The translations under genes and the position numbers were made by a program. From positions 496,001-560,000 of the forward strand of contig CANMDF010000001.1 in assembly GCA_947496605.1 (NCBI GenBank): a stretch of DNA of 64,000 nt, written 5' to 3'. This document shows, piece by piece, positions 28,183 through 39,938 of the stretch (its first letter is position 1; each line of letters opens with the position of its first letter). The notes under the pieces are model-generated. The model was given only the letters and a program-made list of their open reading frames with translations, searched no databases and was not told the DNA's origin. Source of the DNA: an uncultured Paracoccaceae bacterium (lineage in GTDB: Bacteria; Pseudomonadota; Alphaproteobacteria; Rhodobacterales; Rhodobacteraceae).

Positions 28183-28641
28183 TTAACCCAACACACTGGG
28201 CCAATTGGCGTCAGCGGCCAAAATGTTGCCTGGAATGTCACGTTCCCAACGGCGACGGATACGGGTTGAAAAGTTCAGATAAAGTTTCCCATCAACGATG
28301 CTCCAGGCCTCGGGGACCGTGGAAGCGGTGTAGTTCCGACTAACCGCAAAGGCGCAGTAGCCGCCGTATTGGGGTGCATAGGCGGCAGGGTCCGCTGCAA
28401 AAAGATCGCGGTTTTCCGAAGATGCGAACCGCCATGTCACGCCCATATAGTCATGGGTTATGGCGGCGTCGCCCGCGACTGGCGCACCTTGGGTGAAATA
28501 GGCCACAACGTCAGAGCCATCGACGGCGATACCACTGTTATTGTAGACAGCAGGTGTCGCGGCGGCAGCGCGGATGGGCAATGCTGCGACGACGGGAGCG
28601 GCAATTGCTGCTGTTAGAAGTGTGCGGCGTGATAGGATCAT
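28183..28641 (-). CDS. Tat-exported YHS-domain protein
   Basis: Exported protein of 152 residues. The N-terminus MILSRRTLLTAAIAAP has the twin-arginine signal (SRRTLL) and a cleavage region ending AAAATP. The body is a YHS-type domain: VDGSDVVAYFTQG, HDYMGVTWRFAS, NRDLFAADPAAYAPQYGGYCAFAVS. YHS domains often bind metal through Cys, and a single Cys is present in YGGYCAFA. GGAG precedes the ATG at 28641. It is a tandem paralogue of the next gene, with nearly identical core motifs. Role unknown, possibly periplasmic metal handling. Confidence 0.85.
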   Translation of the reverse strand: MILSRRTLLTAAIAAPVVAALPIRAAAATPAVYNNSGIAVDGSDVVAYFTQGAPVAGDAAITHDYMGVTWRFASSENRDLFAADPAAYAPQYGGYCAFAVSRNYTASTVPEAWSIVDGKLYLNFSTRIRRRWERDIPGNILAADANWPSVLG

Positions 28642-28710
28642 TGCGTTGAACTCCGTTGATGCGGGGCTGAACAAAAGCCGGCCGCGTTCAGCCGACCTTT
28701 GAACCTCAGA

Positions 28711-29169
28711 TTAGGCCAGAACACCGGGCCAGTTAGCGTCAGCTTTGGCAATGTTGCCCGGCACGTCTTCCAGCCAGAAGCCTTGCACCTTCAATGAGAA
28801 GTTCAAATAAAGCTTATCATCCACGATGCGCCATGCCTCAGGCACAGTGGTCGCAGTTCCGCCGCGGCTGACGGCAAATGCGCAATAGCCGCCATACTGT
28901 GGCGCATAGGCTTCGGGGTCGGCTGCAAAGAGATCGCGGTTTTCTTCTGATGCAAAGCGCCATGTCACGCCCATGTAGTCATGTGTGATGGCGGCATCCC
29001 CGAAAACAGGGCGACCTTCGGTAAAATAGGCCACGACGTCCGACCCGTCCACGGCGATACCGTCTTCGTTATACACGGGTGGTGTTGCCGCCATGGCGGA
29101 TGGCGCGAAGGCTGCGACCGCAGGAACTGCAAGGGCAAAATTAAATAAGCTACGACGTGTCAGGTTCAT
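28711..29169 (-). CDS. Tat-exported YHS-domain protein (tandem paralogue)
   Basis: Exported protein of 152 residues, the same length as its neighbour. The signal MNLTRRSLFNFALAVPAVAA carries twin arginines (TRRSLF). The core repeats the neighbour almost word for word (VDGSDVVAYFTEG, HDYMGVTWRFAS, DLFAADPEAYAPQYGGYCAFAVS), while the signal peptide and the C-terminal region (SLKVQGFWLEDVPGN) differ. The pair clearly arose by duplication. CGGAGAG lies before the start. It is the upstream member of the pair, 69 bases from the downstream one. Confidence 0.85.
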   Translation of the reverse strand: MNLTRRSLFNFALAVPAVAAFAPSAMAATPPVYNEDGIAVDGSDVVAYFTEGRPVFGDAAITHDYMGVTWRFASEENRDLFAADPEAYAPQYGGYCAFAVSRGGTATTVPEAWRIVDDKLYLNFSLKVQGFWLEDVPGNIAKADANWPGVLA

Positions 29170-29292
29170 TGTGTCTCTCCGAGATCAGGAATTGCTTTGT
29201 TCTGATCCCAGATGGGGCAAAGCGACCTGCAAAAGCTAGGGGTCACACAGACATGTGACCTTTCGTTGCAAAACCGAAAAGAGGTTGCGATG

Positions 29293-30390
29293 CTACTTTG
29301 CGGCGCTTGAGACGAGCGGCATATTATTGCTTTGGTGTCGCGCAATCAGACGATTGATCCGCTTGCTCCGCTCAATTGGGCGTGCGGGTTTTGGGGTCTC
29401 TTCCAGGATCTTAGGAAAGATCGCCAACAGTTCTTCCAAAGCAGCCCGAGGCAAGGCCTCGATCGCCTGAGGGCCCGAAAGCAGCGTCTCACTTGGGGTG
29501 TCTTCTGCATAGATGATCTCATGCTGGTCAGTCATGAGGTGGTAGTATGTGACCGATTCATTTGTTTCATGCACAAAGACGCCGGGCAGGTCGGTGAGAC
29601 GGATAGCGGGCACCAGTATTTCTGGCGTATCGAACATGCGTTGGCATACAGGCGACGACACAAGCATCCTGTGTTGGCGTGAAACCAATAGGTCACGCGA
29701 GGGCCGGCCATTGCCCAAAGCACCGGCGGCGAATTGAACCGGTGCCAGCTTACCAGATGCATTCAATGTGCTTTTGCCGATCCATTTAATCTCTTGGAGG
29801 CCATGATCGCGCGTCACGACGCGTTCACCAACAAGCAGAGCATCAATCGGGCGCGGCCCGACTTCGGTCTCAATCAATGTCCCTGCGACGTAGCAGGTGA
29901 CAAAGTTCCAAGTTTCCCGAATCCCAGACAAACCTGAAAAAGAGGCACCTGCCAACGAATCGAGGGTAAGAGATCGGATGGCCGCTGCATCAAGAACGGC
30001 TTGGTCAGCATTCGCCTCAAATTCAGGTGCCCAATAGGTATTGCCATCGACATCTTGGAAAATAACGGCTGTGATGTTGGCTGTCGTTCCATCGATGTAG
30101 GTGACGGTCGCGTTGTAGATGACTGCCGAGTCAAAGGTTTGTTCGGGTCCGCCATTGATCGTGAAGTCTTCGTTTGGGTTATTGTCCTGATCGTAAGCCG
30201 TTGATGTGCCACTGCCAAAACCGGGACCGCCACCCTCTGCAAAGGTCACAGCCGAATTCAAAAGAGCATCGCCCACACCCCCAAAAGACAAACCAACCAA
30301 CGCACCGGCGTTTTCTGCCAGCGTGTTGCCATCTGTGGTGTCGATGTCCGTAAGAACACCGAGGCTGAATACTGTAAACGTGCTTGGCAT
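29293..30390 (-). CDS. Hint-domain (Hedgehog/intein-type) secreted-type protein
   Basis: Protein of 365 residues with two parts. Residues about 1-160 are Gly-, Thr- and Asp-rich, like repeats of secreted calcium-binding proteins. From Cys166 (CYVAGTLIETEVGPRPIDALLVGERV) a Hint domain follows, with HGLQEIKWIGKS and SRQHRMLVSSP covering the later motifs. The Hint domain starts with the usual nucleophile Cys, so self-cleavage is conceivable. The tail is basic. Such proteins are common in Roseobacter genomes, often without known role. A related Hint protein lies at 50331-51086. Confidence 0.85.
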   Translation of the reverse strand: MPSTFTVFSLGVLTDIDTTDGNTLAENAGALVGLSFGGVGDALLNSAVTFAEGGGPGFGSGTSTAYDQDNNPNEDFTINGGPEQTFDSAVIYNATVTYIDGTTANITAVIFQDVDGNTYWAPEFEANADQAVLDAAAIRSLTLDSLAGASFSGLSGIRETWNFVTCYVAGTLIETEVGPRPIDALLVGERVVTRDHGLQEIKWIGKSTLNASGKLAPVQFAAGALGNGRPSRDLLVSRQHRMLVSSPVCQRMFDTPEILVPAIRLTDLPGVFVHETNESVTYYHLMTDQHEIIYAEDTPSETLLSGPQAIEALPRAALEELLAIFPKILEETPKPARPIERSKRINRLIARHQSNNMPLVSSAAK

Positions 30391-30494
30391 CGCGAGTCCT
30401 GGCGACTGTTACTCTTAAACTGATACTTGTCGCAGGCGGTTAACGCAAAACGACGACTTGATCCATATACCTTAAGGATAGGTTCTAAATTCGG

Positions 30495-31634
30495 CTAGGC
30501 GCCGCGCCAAATCCAACCGCCGCCTAGCACACGGGTGCTTTCGCAATCGTAAAAGACGCAGGCTTGGCCAGGGGAAACACCTTGTTCCGCCACCAATAGC
30601 TCAACTTCTGCTTCTGTGTCTGAGATCGGGCGCAAGACCGCATCAGTTGGTGGGCGGGTTGAGCGGACACGGACGGCAATGTTGCGTTCTTTCATATCCA
30701 TCAGACTGCCACCGCCAATCCAATTGATTTCCCGGATAGGGACGCGACGTGTGGCCAACAGGTCCTTGGGGCCAACAACCACTTGTTTTTGATCGACATC
30801 CAGTTTGACCACGTAAAGTGGATCGGCAAGCCCACCAATGCCAAGACCCCGGCGTTGCCCAATTGTGTAGTGGATCACGCCCTTGTGGGTGCCCAGAATA
30901 TTGCCATCGGTATCAACAATATCACCCGGTGCCGCGGCACCGGGGCGTAGTTTCTCGATCACTGCGGCATAGTCACCATTGGGCACAAAACAGATGTCTT
31001 GGCTATCAGGTTTATCAGCCACGCTCAGACCATATTTGCCCGCCAAAGCGCGGGTCTCCTCCTTGGATGCGTGATGCCCCAAAGGAAAGCGTAGGTAGTC
31101 CAACTGGTCTTGTGTGGTGGAAAACAGGAAATAGCTTTGATCCTTTGTAGGATCGGCCGCTGAGTGCAGTTCAGCACCTGCATCACCCATCTTGCGCTGA
31201 ATATAGTGACCGGTCGCCATACAGTCGGCATCAAGGTCTTTCGCGGTTTCCAACAGATCTTTGAATTTGACGCGCTCGTTACAACGAATGCAGGGAACAG
31301 GTGTTGCCCCGCCCAAATAGCTGTCGGCGAATTCATCCATCACAGCTTCGCGGAACGTATTTTCGTAATCCAGCACGTAATGCGGAAAACCCATTTCTTC
31401 GGCCACGCGGCGGGCATCGTGAATATCGCGCCCTGCACAGCACGCACCTTTCTTCGCCAAAGCGGCCCCATGATCGTAAAGTTGGAGCGTAACGCCAACG
31501 ACATCATAGCCTTCTTCTGACAGTTTTGCGGCGACAACAGAGCTGTCCACGCCACCTGACATGGCCACAACAACGCGTGTTTGCGCAGGTGGTTTGGCGA
31601 AGCCGAGCGAGTTCAACGGCGAATCAAGTGACAT
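30495..31634 (-). CDS. mnmA: tRNA-specific 2-thiouridylase MnmA
   Basis: Enzyme that puts sulfur on U34 of Lys, Glu and Gln tRNAs, 379 residues. The PP-loop [12 protein letters not shown] activates the uridine with ATP. Catalytic cysteines are seen in the [10 protein letters not shown] segment and [13 protein letters not shown]. The C-terminal beta-barrel domain ends in [17 protein letters not shown], the conserved MnmA end. It is divergent from sciP. Confidence 0.97.
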   Translation of the reverse strand: MSLDSPLNSLGFAKPPAQTRVVVAMSGGVDSSVVAAKLSEEGYDVVGVTLQLYDHGAALAKKGACCAGRDIHDARRVAEEMGFPHYVLDYENTFREAVMDEFADSYLGGATPVPCIRCNERVKFKDLLETAKDLDADCMATGHYIQRKMGDAGAELHSAADPTKDQSYFLFSTTQDQLDYLRFPLGHHASKEETRALAGKYGLSVADKPDSQDICFVPNGDYAAVIEKLRPGAAAPGDIVDTDGNILGTHKGVIHYTIGQRRGLGIGGLADPLYVVKLDVDQKQVVVGPKDLLATRRVPIREINWIGGGSLMDMKERNIAVRVRSTRPPTDAVLRPISDTEAEVELLVAEQGVSPGQACVFYDCESTRVLGGGWIWRGA

Positions 31635-31766
31635 TTTGCATTTCCGGACGTGAAGGGTTCGCCAAGAAATATAGGAAAATGCGATGTATTCTCAAGGGGC
31701 AGTTACACCACTCGTTAAGTCATTCACCCGATATTTACGGTCGGAGTGAAACAAAGGGGTGCAATT

Positions 31767-32045
31767 ATGTACTTACGAAAAGTCGAAGGACCAAGATCGG
31801 TGACCTTACCAGATGGAACAATCATGACACGGGCAGATTTGCCGAGTGAAAAAACACGCCGGTGGGTGGCGTCGCGCAAAGCGGCCGTCGTGCGGGCCGT
31901 CACAGCAGGGCTTATCCTGCGCAAAGAGGCATTGGAACGCTATGCTTTGTCTGATGATGAATTTTCAGAATGGGAAACAGCTGTGGACCAACATGGTGAG
32001 GGTGCCCTCAAAGCAACATCGCTACAACGGTATAGACAACTATAG
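31767..32045 (+). CDS. sciP: CtrA inhibitor SciP (DUF1153)
   Basis: Small helix-turn-helix-like protein of 92 residues. In Caulobacter, SciP binds CtrA and DNA and blocks transcription of CtrA-activated promoters in swarmer cells. MYLRKVEGPRSVTLPDG, LPSEKTRRWVASRKAAVV and RYALSDDEFSEWE are the DUF1153/SciP signature. The ATG at 31767 gives the conserved start; the longer frame adds non-conserved residues. It lies directly before ctrA on the same strand, placing inhibitor and target side by side. Confidence 0.92.
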   Translation: MYLRKVEGPRSVTLPDGTIMTRADLPSEKTRRWVASRKAAVVRAVTAGLILRKEALERYALSDDEFSEWETAVDQHGEGALKATSLQRYRQL

Positions 32046-32072
32046 GTTGCAGTGTATATGAGTGCGTTGGGG

Positions 32073-32107
32073 GTAACGGCTAATTAACCTTTCTTGGTTT
32101 AGGTTAA
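32073..32107. promoter_or_regulatory. Candidate CtrA-binding region upstream of ctrA
   Basis: GTAA (32073-32076), 7 bases, TTAA (32084-32087) matches the CtrA box TTAA-N7-TTAA with one mismatch and the exact spacing. Overlapping it is a perfect inverted repeat TTAACCT (32084-32090) / AGGTTAA (32101-32107). It is 29-63 bases before the ctrA start, so autoregulation is likely. A GAGTC (CcrM-type GANTC site) lies at 32140-32144 at the start of the gene. Confidence 0.5.
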
Positions 32108-32135
32108 CGCACCGAACTCAAAGTGGAGCATGACA

Positions 32136-32849
32136 ATGCGAGTCCTACTAGTTGAAGACGACCCGACGACATCAAAAAGCATCGAATTGATGCTGACCCA
32201 TGCCAACCTGAATGTCTATACGACGGACATGGGGGAAGAGGGGATCGATCTTGCAAAACTGTATGACTACGACTTGATCCTGCTTGATCTCAACCTGCCC
32301 GATATGAACGGGCATGAGGTGCTGCGCCAGCTGCGCCTTAGTCGAATTGATACGCCTATATTGATCCTCTCAGGGGACGATGGGACAGAAAGCAAGCTAA
32401 AAGGCTTTGGTTTTGGCGCAGATGACTATCTGACAAAACCCTTCCACCGCGAAGAACTCGTGGCGCGTATCCATGCCATTATCCGCCGCTCAAAAGGGCA
32501 CGCCCAGTCTATTATCAAGACAGGACAGATTGCCGTGAACCTCGATGCCAAAACGGTTGAGGTTGAAGGCAGCACGGTGCATCTGACCGGCAAAGAGTAT
32601 CAGATGCTTGAGCTGCTGAGCCTGCGCAAAGGCACGACGCTGACGAAAGAAATGTTCCTCAACCACCTTTACGGCGGTATGGATGAACCGGAACTCAAGA
32701 TCATCGATGTCTTCATCTGTAAGTTGCGAAAAAAATTGAGCGAGGCCACGATAGGGGAAAATTACATCGAAACCGTATGGGGGCGTGGATATGTGTTGCG
32801 CGACCCTGAACCCGCGACCATGCAAGAGCCTATTGCCGTCAGCGCGTAG
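32136..32849 (+). CDS. ctrA: Cell-cycle response regulator CtrA
   Basis: OmpR-type response regulator of 237 residues. In Rhodobacterales CtrA controls motility, gene transfer agents and related traits rather than being essential. The receiver domain (1-120) has the acidic pair EDD at 7-9 and phospho-acceptor Asp51 (LLDLNLPD). The winged-helix DNA-binding domain (about 125-235) ends in the recognition region [16 protein letters not shown]. The ATG at 32136 (MRVLLVEDD) matches family starts; an ATG two codons earlier exists. Upstream regulators ChpT and SciP are both in this window. Confidence 0.97.
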   Translation: MRVLLVEDDPTTSKSIELMLTHANLNVYTTDMGEEGIDLAKLYDYDLILLDLNLPDMNGHEVLRQLRLSRIDTPILILSGDDGTESKLKGFGFGADDYLTKPFHREELVARIHAIIRRSKGHAQSIIKTGQIAVNLDAKTVEVEGSTVHLTGKEYQMLELLSLRKGTTLTKEMFLNHLYGGMDEPELKIIDVFICKLRKKLSEATIGENYIETVWGRGYVLRDPEPATMQEPIAVSA

Positions 32850-32881
32850 TTGTCTTTGACGCAAGGTGCATAGATTTCTAG

Positions 32882-37200
<4,319 letters not shown>

Positions 37201-37228
37201 CATACTTATTCACAAAATGTTCTCAAAT

Positions 37229-37243
37229 GTTCCACAAAAGTTC
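37229..37243 (+). promoter_or_regulatory. Predicted LexA (SOS) box, GTTC-N7-GTTC
   Basis: GTTCCACAAAAGTTC is a perfect match to the direct-repeat LexA operator known from alphaproteobacteria such as Rhodobacter. It lies 61 bases before the ATG of the 40-residue membrane protein. A further GTTC at 37219-37222 is spaced N6 from the first half-site. Confidence 0.75.
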
Positions 37244-37303
37244 TTTACACCGGGTTAATGATATGAGAACAAAGTGGCAACAGAGCATTAGAGGAACACG
37301 ACC

Positions 37304-37426
37304 ATGGCAGAAGAGATCAAATCCGTAATCTCGCGTTCACGCGATACGATTGTTGCTGACGCTTTGGGTGTAGCTGCTTTGATGGTCATGCTGATTGTTG
37401 GATTGGCCTTGCCCGGGCTGATCTAA
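37304..37426 (+). CDS. 40-residue single-pass membrane protein under predicted SOS control
   Basis: Very small protein, missing from frames of over 60 residues. MAEEIKSVISRSRDTIVADA forms a charged N-terminal part, and LGVAALMVMLIVGLALPG is one membrane helix ending almost at the C-terminus (PGLI). AGAGGAA lies 8 bases before the ATG. A perfect GTTC-N7-GTTC box is upstream, so DNA damage should induce it. A small inner-membrane SOS product would parallel Caulobacter SidA (division inhibitor) or E. coli TisB, but I see no sequence similarity to either. Function unknown; inference only. Confidence 0.78.
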   Translation: MAEEIKSVISRSRDTIVADALGVAALMVMLIVGLALPGLI

Positions 37427-37572
37427 CTTGCCGGACGATCCTGACCCGGTCTATCACATTGCCCTGTCCCAAGAATGCAATGCATGATGACCTGCCTGTC
37501 TGACGTATCCAAGCGGGGGTTTTGCCTCTCCCCACGGAACACTGGACCGGGTCGGTTTCGTTTTCTACCTGA
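37427..37572 (+). ncRNA. Structured 3' region of the SOS-box transcript, candidate RNA element
   Basis: About 145 bases separate the miniprotein stop from the terminator and hold no convincing gene. GACCCGGTC (37443-37451) is perfectly complementary to GACCGGGTC (37545-37553), giving a long-range stem. Inside it, the GGGGG and CCCC runs near 37514-37533 can form a second hairpin. This may be a regulatory 3' UTR or a processed small RNA. It could also be ordinary non-coding sequence. Confidence 0.35.
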
Positions 37573-37610
37573 CCGCCGCCATCCTGCCCTGGGTGTGCGG
37601 CGGTTTTTTT
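37573..37610 (+). terminator. Rho-independent terminator of the SOS-box transcript
   Basis: CCGCCGC (37573-37579) pairs with GCGGCGG (37597-37603), followed by seven T (37604-37610). The T-run overlaps the stop codon of the convergent scaffold gene. There is no T-run on the other strand, so it acts on plus-strand transcripts. Confidence 0.85.
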
Positions 37611-38055
37611 ATGCGCTGGCTTGTTGTGCGTGCAGCGCATCCAGCGTGGCGTCAAAGGCCAGCATGATAGACGCGTGACGATTTTTGTATTCTCTGGCAG
37701 GCTGCAACACCTCCAATTCGCCAAATGGCGCAGGCGGCACCGGTCCGTTTGATTTTAGCATGGCGTTCAACGCATCGCGCCCCGCCTGAACCTGATCCAC
37801 TGTCATGCCAACAATATTGGCGCCCACAACCGCAGCTGCCGCTTGGCCCAATGCGCAGGCTTTGACGTCTTGCCCATAGTCCGCAATCAAACCGTCTTGG
37901 ACGACTACATCAACGGTCACCGTCGATCCACAAAGTGGTGCGCGTTTTTTGGCTGTCGCTGTTGGGTTTGTCAGCCGGGCGGTGCGTGGCATATCAGCAG
38001 CCAGCGCCAAAATGCGCCCCGAGTAAAGTTTGATCAGATCGTTTTCAGCTGACAT
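37609..38055 (-). CDS. NifU/IscU-like iron-sulfur cluster scaffold protein
   Basis: Small cytosolic scaffold, 148 residues, of the NifU N-terminal/IscU fold. The region KKRAPLCGSTVTVDVVVQDG holds the first conserved Cys (LCGS), and DVKACALGQAAAAVV holds a second (ACALGQ). These correspond to cluster-binding cysteines; the third is not evident. The ATG at 38055 (MSAENDLIKLY) is preferred, since the longer frame would overlap hisI. Partner Fe-S assembly genes are not in the window. Confidence 0.82.
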   Translation of the reverse strand: MSAENDLIKLYSGRILALAADMPRTARLTNPTATAKKRAPLCGSTVTVDVVVQDGLIADYGQDVKACALGQAAAAVVGANIVGMTVDQVQAGRDALNAMLKSNGPVPPAPFGELEVLQPAREYKNRHASIMLAFDATLDALHAQQASA

Positions 38056-38121
38056 CGCGTTGCCCTTTTGACTGCTGCTCATTAGATAGTCCCGACCGAC
38101 ACGCTTGCAAAGGTTTTTGAT

Positions 38122-38487
38122 ATGTCTTTCGACCCCGCGATGCTCACTTACAATGATGCCGGACTGATCCCTGCGATTGCACAGGACGCGACGACGGGTG
38201 AAGTCTTGATGATGGCGTGGATGAATGCGGCTGCCGTGACCAAGACGCTTGAGACAGGACGAGTGACTTACTGGTCTCGGTCCCGGCAAGAATACTGGAT
38301 CAAAGGTGAGACCAGCGGTCATACGCAGGAACTGGTGGCGTTCCGGGTGGATTGTGACCGCGATTGCCTGCTTGTGACGGTTCATCAAACAGGGGCAGCA
38401 TGTCACACCAGACGGCGCACTTGTTTCTACACCGAAGTGCAGGACGACAATGAGATCGAAATCATGTCGCCCATGACCGACGACTAG
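38122..38487 (+). CDS. hisI: Phosphoribosyl-AMP cyclohydrolase
   Basis: Third step of histidine synthesis: opens the purine ring of phosphoribosyl-AMP. It has 121 residues, the stand-alone form without a fused HisE domain. [26 protein letters not shown] is the conserved N-terminal core. The metal-binding [19 protein letters not shown] and RRTCFY carry the zinc cysteines. It overlaps the convergent gluQRS gene by 4 bases. Confidence 0.96.
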   Translation: MSFDPAMLTYNDAGLIPAIAQDATTGEVLMMAWMNAAAVTKTLETGRVTYWSRSRQEYWIKGETSGHTQELVAFRVDCDRDCLLVTVHQTGAACHTRRRTCFYTEVQDDNEIEIMSPMTDD

Positions 38488-39302
38488 GCCGTCAGACCTA
38501 TCATCCGTTTGATATCTGCTGGGTTCAGGCCCTCAGCGCGGTATTTTGCGATGGCCTTTGATTTATCTATTTTGGCCAATCGCTTACCGTTGTCGTCAAG
38601 GATCAGGCTATGGTGGTGATAGATTGGCGTCGGGAACCCCAAAAGGCGCTGCAATACGACGTGCAAGGGCGTCTGGTCGCGTAAATCGGTTCCGCGGACG
38701 ACATGTGTGACCCTTTGTAGGGCGTCATCATAGACACACGCCAAATGATAGGCGGGGTCATTCGTATCTTTTCGCTGAAGTATCGGATCGCCCATGTTCT
38801 GACAAAGGGTCACAGGATCAACCGCGACTGTTTCGCCTTGTTCACGGTAAGACAGCGGCGCGTCGATCAACGATAGTGCCTTGCGCAAATTAAGCCGTAG
38901 GCCATCGGTCTTGTCGCGGTCCGCCATGGCGCGGTGACGGCAGGTGCCCGGATAGATCATGCCATCGGCACCGGGCGTTGCCCCAGCCGCAATAATGTCG
39001 CGACGTGTGCAACTGCACGGGTAAATCAAACCTAAGTGATCAAGCTGACTGATCGCACCTGCATAATCGTCATAGTGATCAGATTGACGCAGAACGGGTT
39101 TTGGCCACGACAAACCCAGCCATGCAAGGTCATCATATATGCCTGCCTCGTATTCAGGCCGTACGCGTGTGCTGTCTGTATCCTCAATCCGTAAGAGTGC
39201 TGTCCCACCAAGGTCTTTGGCCACCTGCCAAACGGTCAATGCGGAATAGGCGTGGCCGAGGTGCAGCGCACCCGTCGGCGAAGGTGCAAAGCGCGTAATC
39301 AC
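38484..39302 (-). CDS. gluQRS: Glutamyl-Q tRNA(Asp) synthetase
   Basis: Attaches glutamate to queuosine-34 of tRNA-Asp, 272 residues. It is a shortened glutamyl-tRNA synthetase lacking the anticodon-binding domain. [19 protein letters not shown] holds the HIGH-like motif and KRLAKIDKS replaces the KMSKS loop. Zinc cysteines are seen in YPCSCTRRD and YPGTCRH. It overlaps the upstream methyltransferase gene by 4 bases, so the two are coupled. Confidence 0.94.
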   Translation of the reverse strand: MITRFAPSPTGALHLGHAYSALTVWQVAKDLGGTALLRIEDTDSTRVRPEYEAGIYDDLAWLGLSWPKPVLRQSDHYDDYAGAISQLDHLGLIYPCSCTRRDIIAAGATPGADGMIYPGTCRHRAMADRDKTDGLRLNLRKALSLIDAPLSYREQGETVAVDPVTLCQNMGDPILQRKDTNDPAYHLACVYDDALQRVTHVVRGTDLRDQTPLHVVLQRLLGFPTPIYHHHSLILDDNGKRLAKIDKSKAIAKYRAEGLNPADIKRMIGLTA

Positions 39303-39916
39303 AGGCGGCGAAGAATGATGACGTCTGACCCCATATCAACATCGTCAAGGTGTGGGCCATGTTCGCGAAAGATCACCTCAACATGGCCAAGGGAAATCTC
39401 GGTTTCCAAGGCATCTGTGTATGACTGGTCTTCCAATGTTGGTCCATTAAAAGACAACGCAAGCAGACCTCCAACTGGCAGTTTGGCAACCAATGGTGCC
39501 AGAGTTTGGGGTGGGGCTGCCCCGAGGCTAACCACACCAATCGCTGCGATCACTGCATAAGCCCCGTCATCAAATCCCATATCATCTGGACTGCTATGCC
39601 AGGTCTTGCGGTAAATGCCGCCAGCAGCGGCTTTTTCAAGCATCTCAGCAGTCACATCAGTGCCATCGATCACGCCAAAGCCAGCGCGCCTGAGGGCAGC
39701 GCCACCGATGCCTGTTCCACAGCCAAAGTCCAGAACGGCCACATCTGTAGGTGTGTGCAGCGCCAGTGCAGCGGCAAGCCGATCTGGCGTGCGGTAACCG
39801 CGTGCAGATACATCTGCATCATAATTATCTGCCCAATCCGCATAGACTGCGATGGTTTCTTTGACAGGGCGTGGTGTCCAAAGCGCAGGCTGCAGGACTT
39901 CTTTTTTATCTGACAT
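39299..39916 (-). CDS. Class I SAM-dependent methyltransferase
   Basis: Rossmann-fold methyltransferase of 205 residues. Motif I is VLDFGCGTGIGGAALRRAGF, motif II-like VIDGTDVTAEML, and motif IV-like AYAVIAAIGVVSLG. The N-terminus DWADNYDADVSARGYRTPDRL is typical of small-molecule methyltransferases of the UbiE/COQ5-like type. Substrate unknown. It is followed by gluQRS in the same transcript. Confidence 0.85.
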   Translation of the reverse strand: MSDKKEVLQPALWTPRPVKETIAVYADWADNYDADVSARGYRTPDRLAAALALHTPTDVAVLDFGCGTGIGGAALRRAGFGVIDGTDVTAEMLEKAAAGGIYRKTWHSSPDDMGFDDGAYAVIAAIGVVSLGAAPPQTLAPLVAKLPVGGLLALSFNGPTLEDQSYTDALETEISLGHVEVIFREHGPHLDDVDMGSDVIILRRL

Positions 39917-39938
39917 ATGCGCAGTCTAGAAGGAGGTT

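Noticed and set aside
37219-37232. A second LexA box formed by the first and second GTTC half-sites
   Set aside because: The spacing is 6 bases, not 7; only the pair at 37229-37243 matches the operator.
37475-37678. A 67-residue cysteine-rich reading frame across the terminator
   Set aside because: It runs through a strong rho-independent terminator and into the antisense of the scaffold gene.
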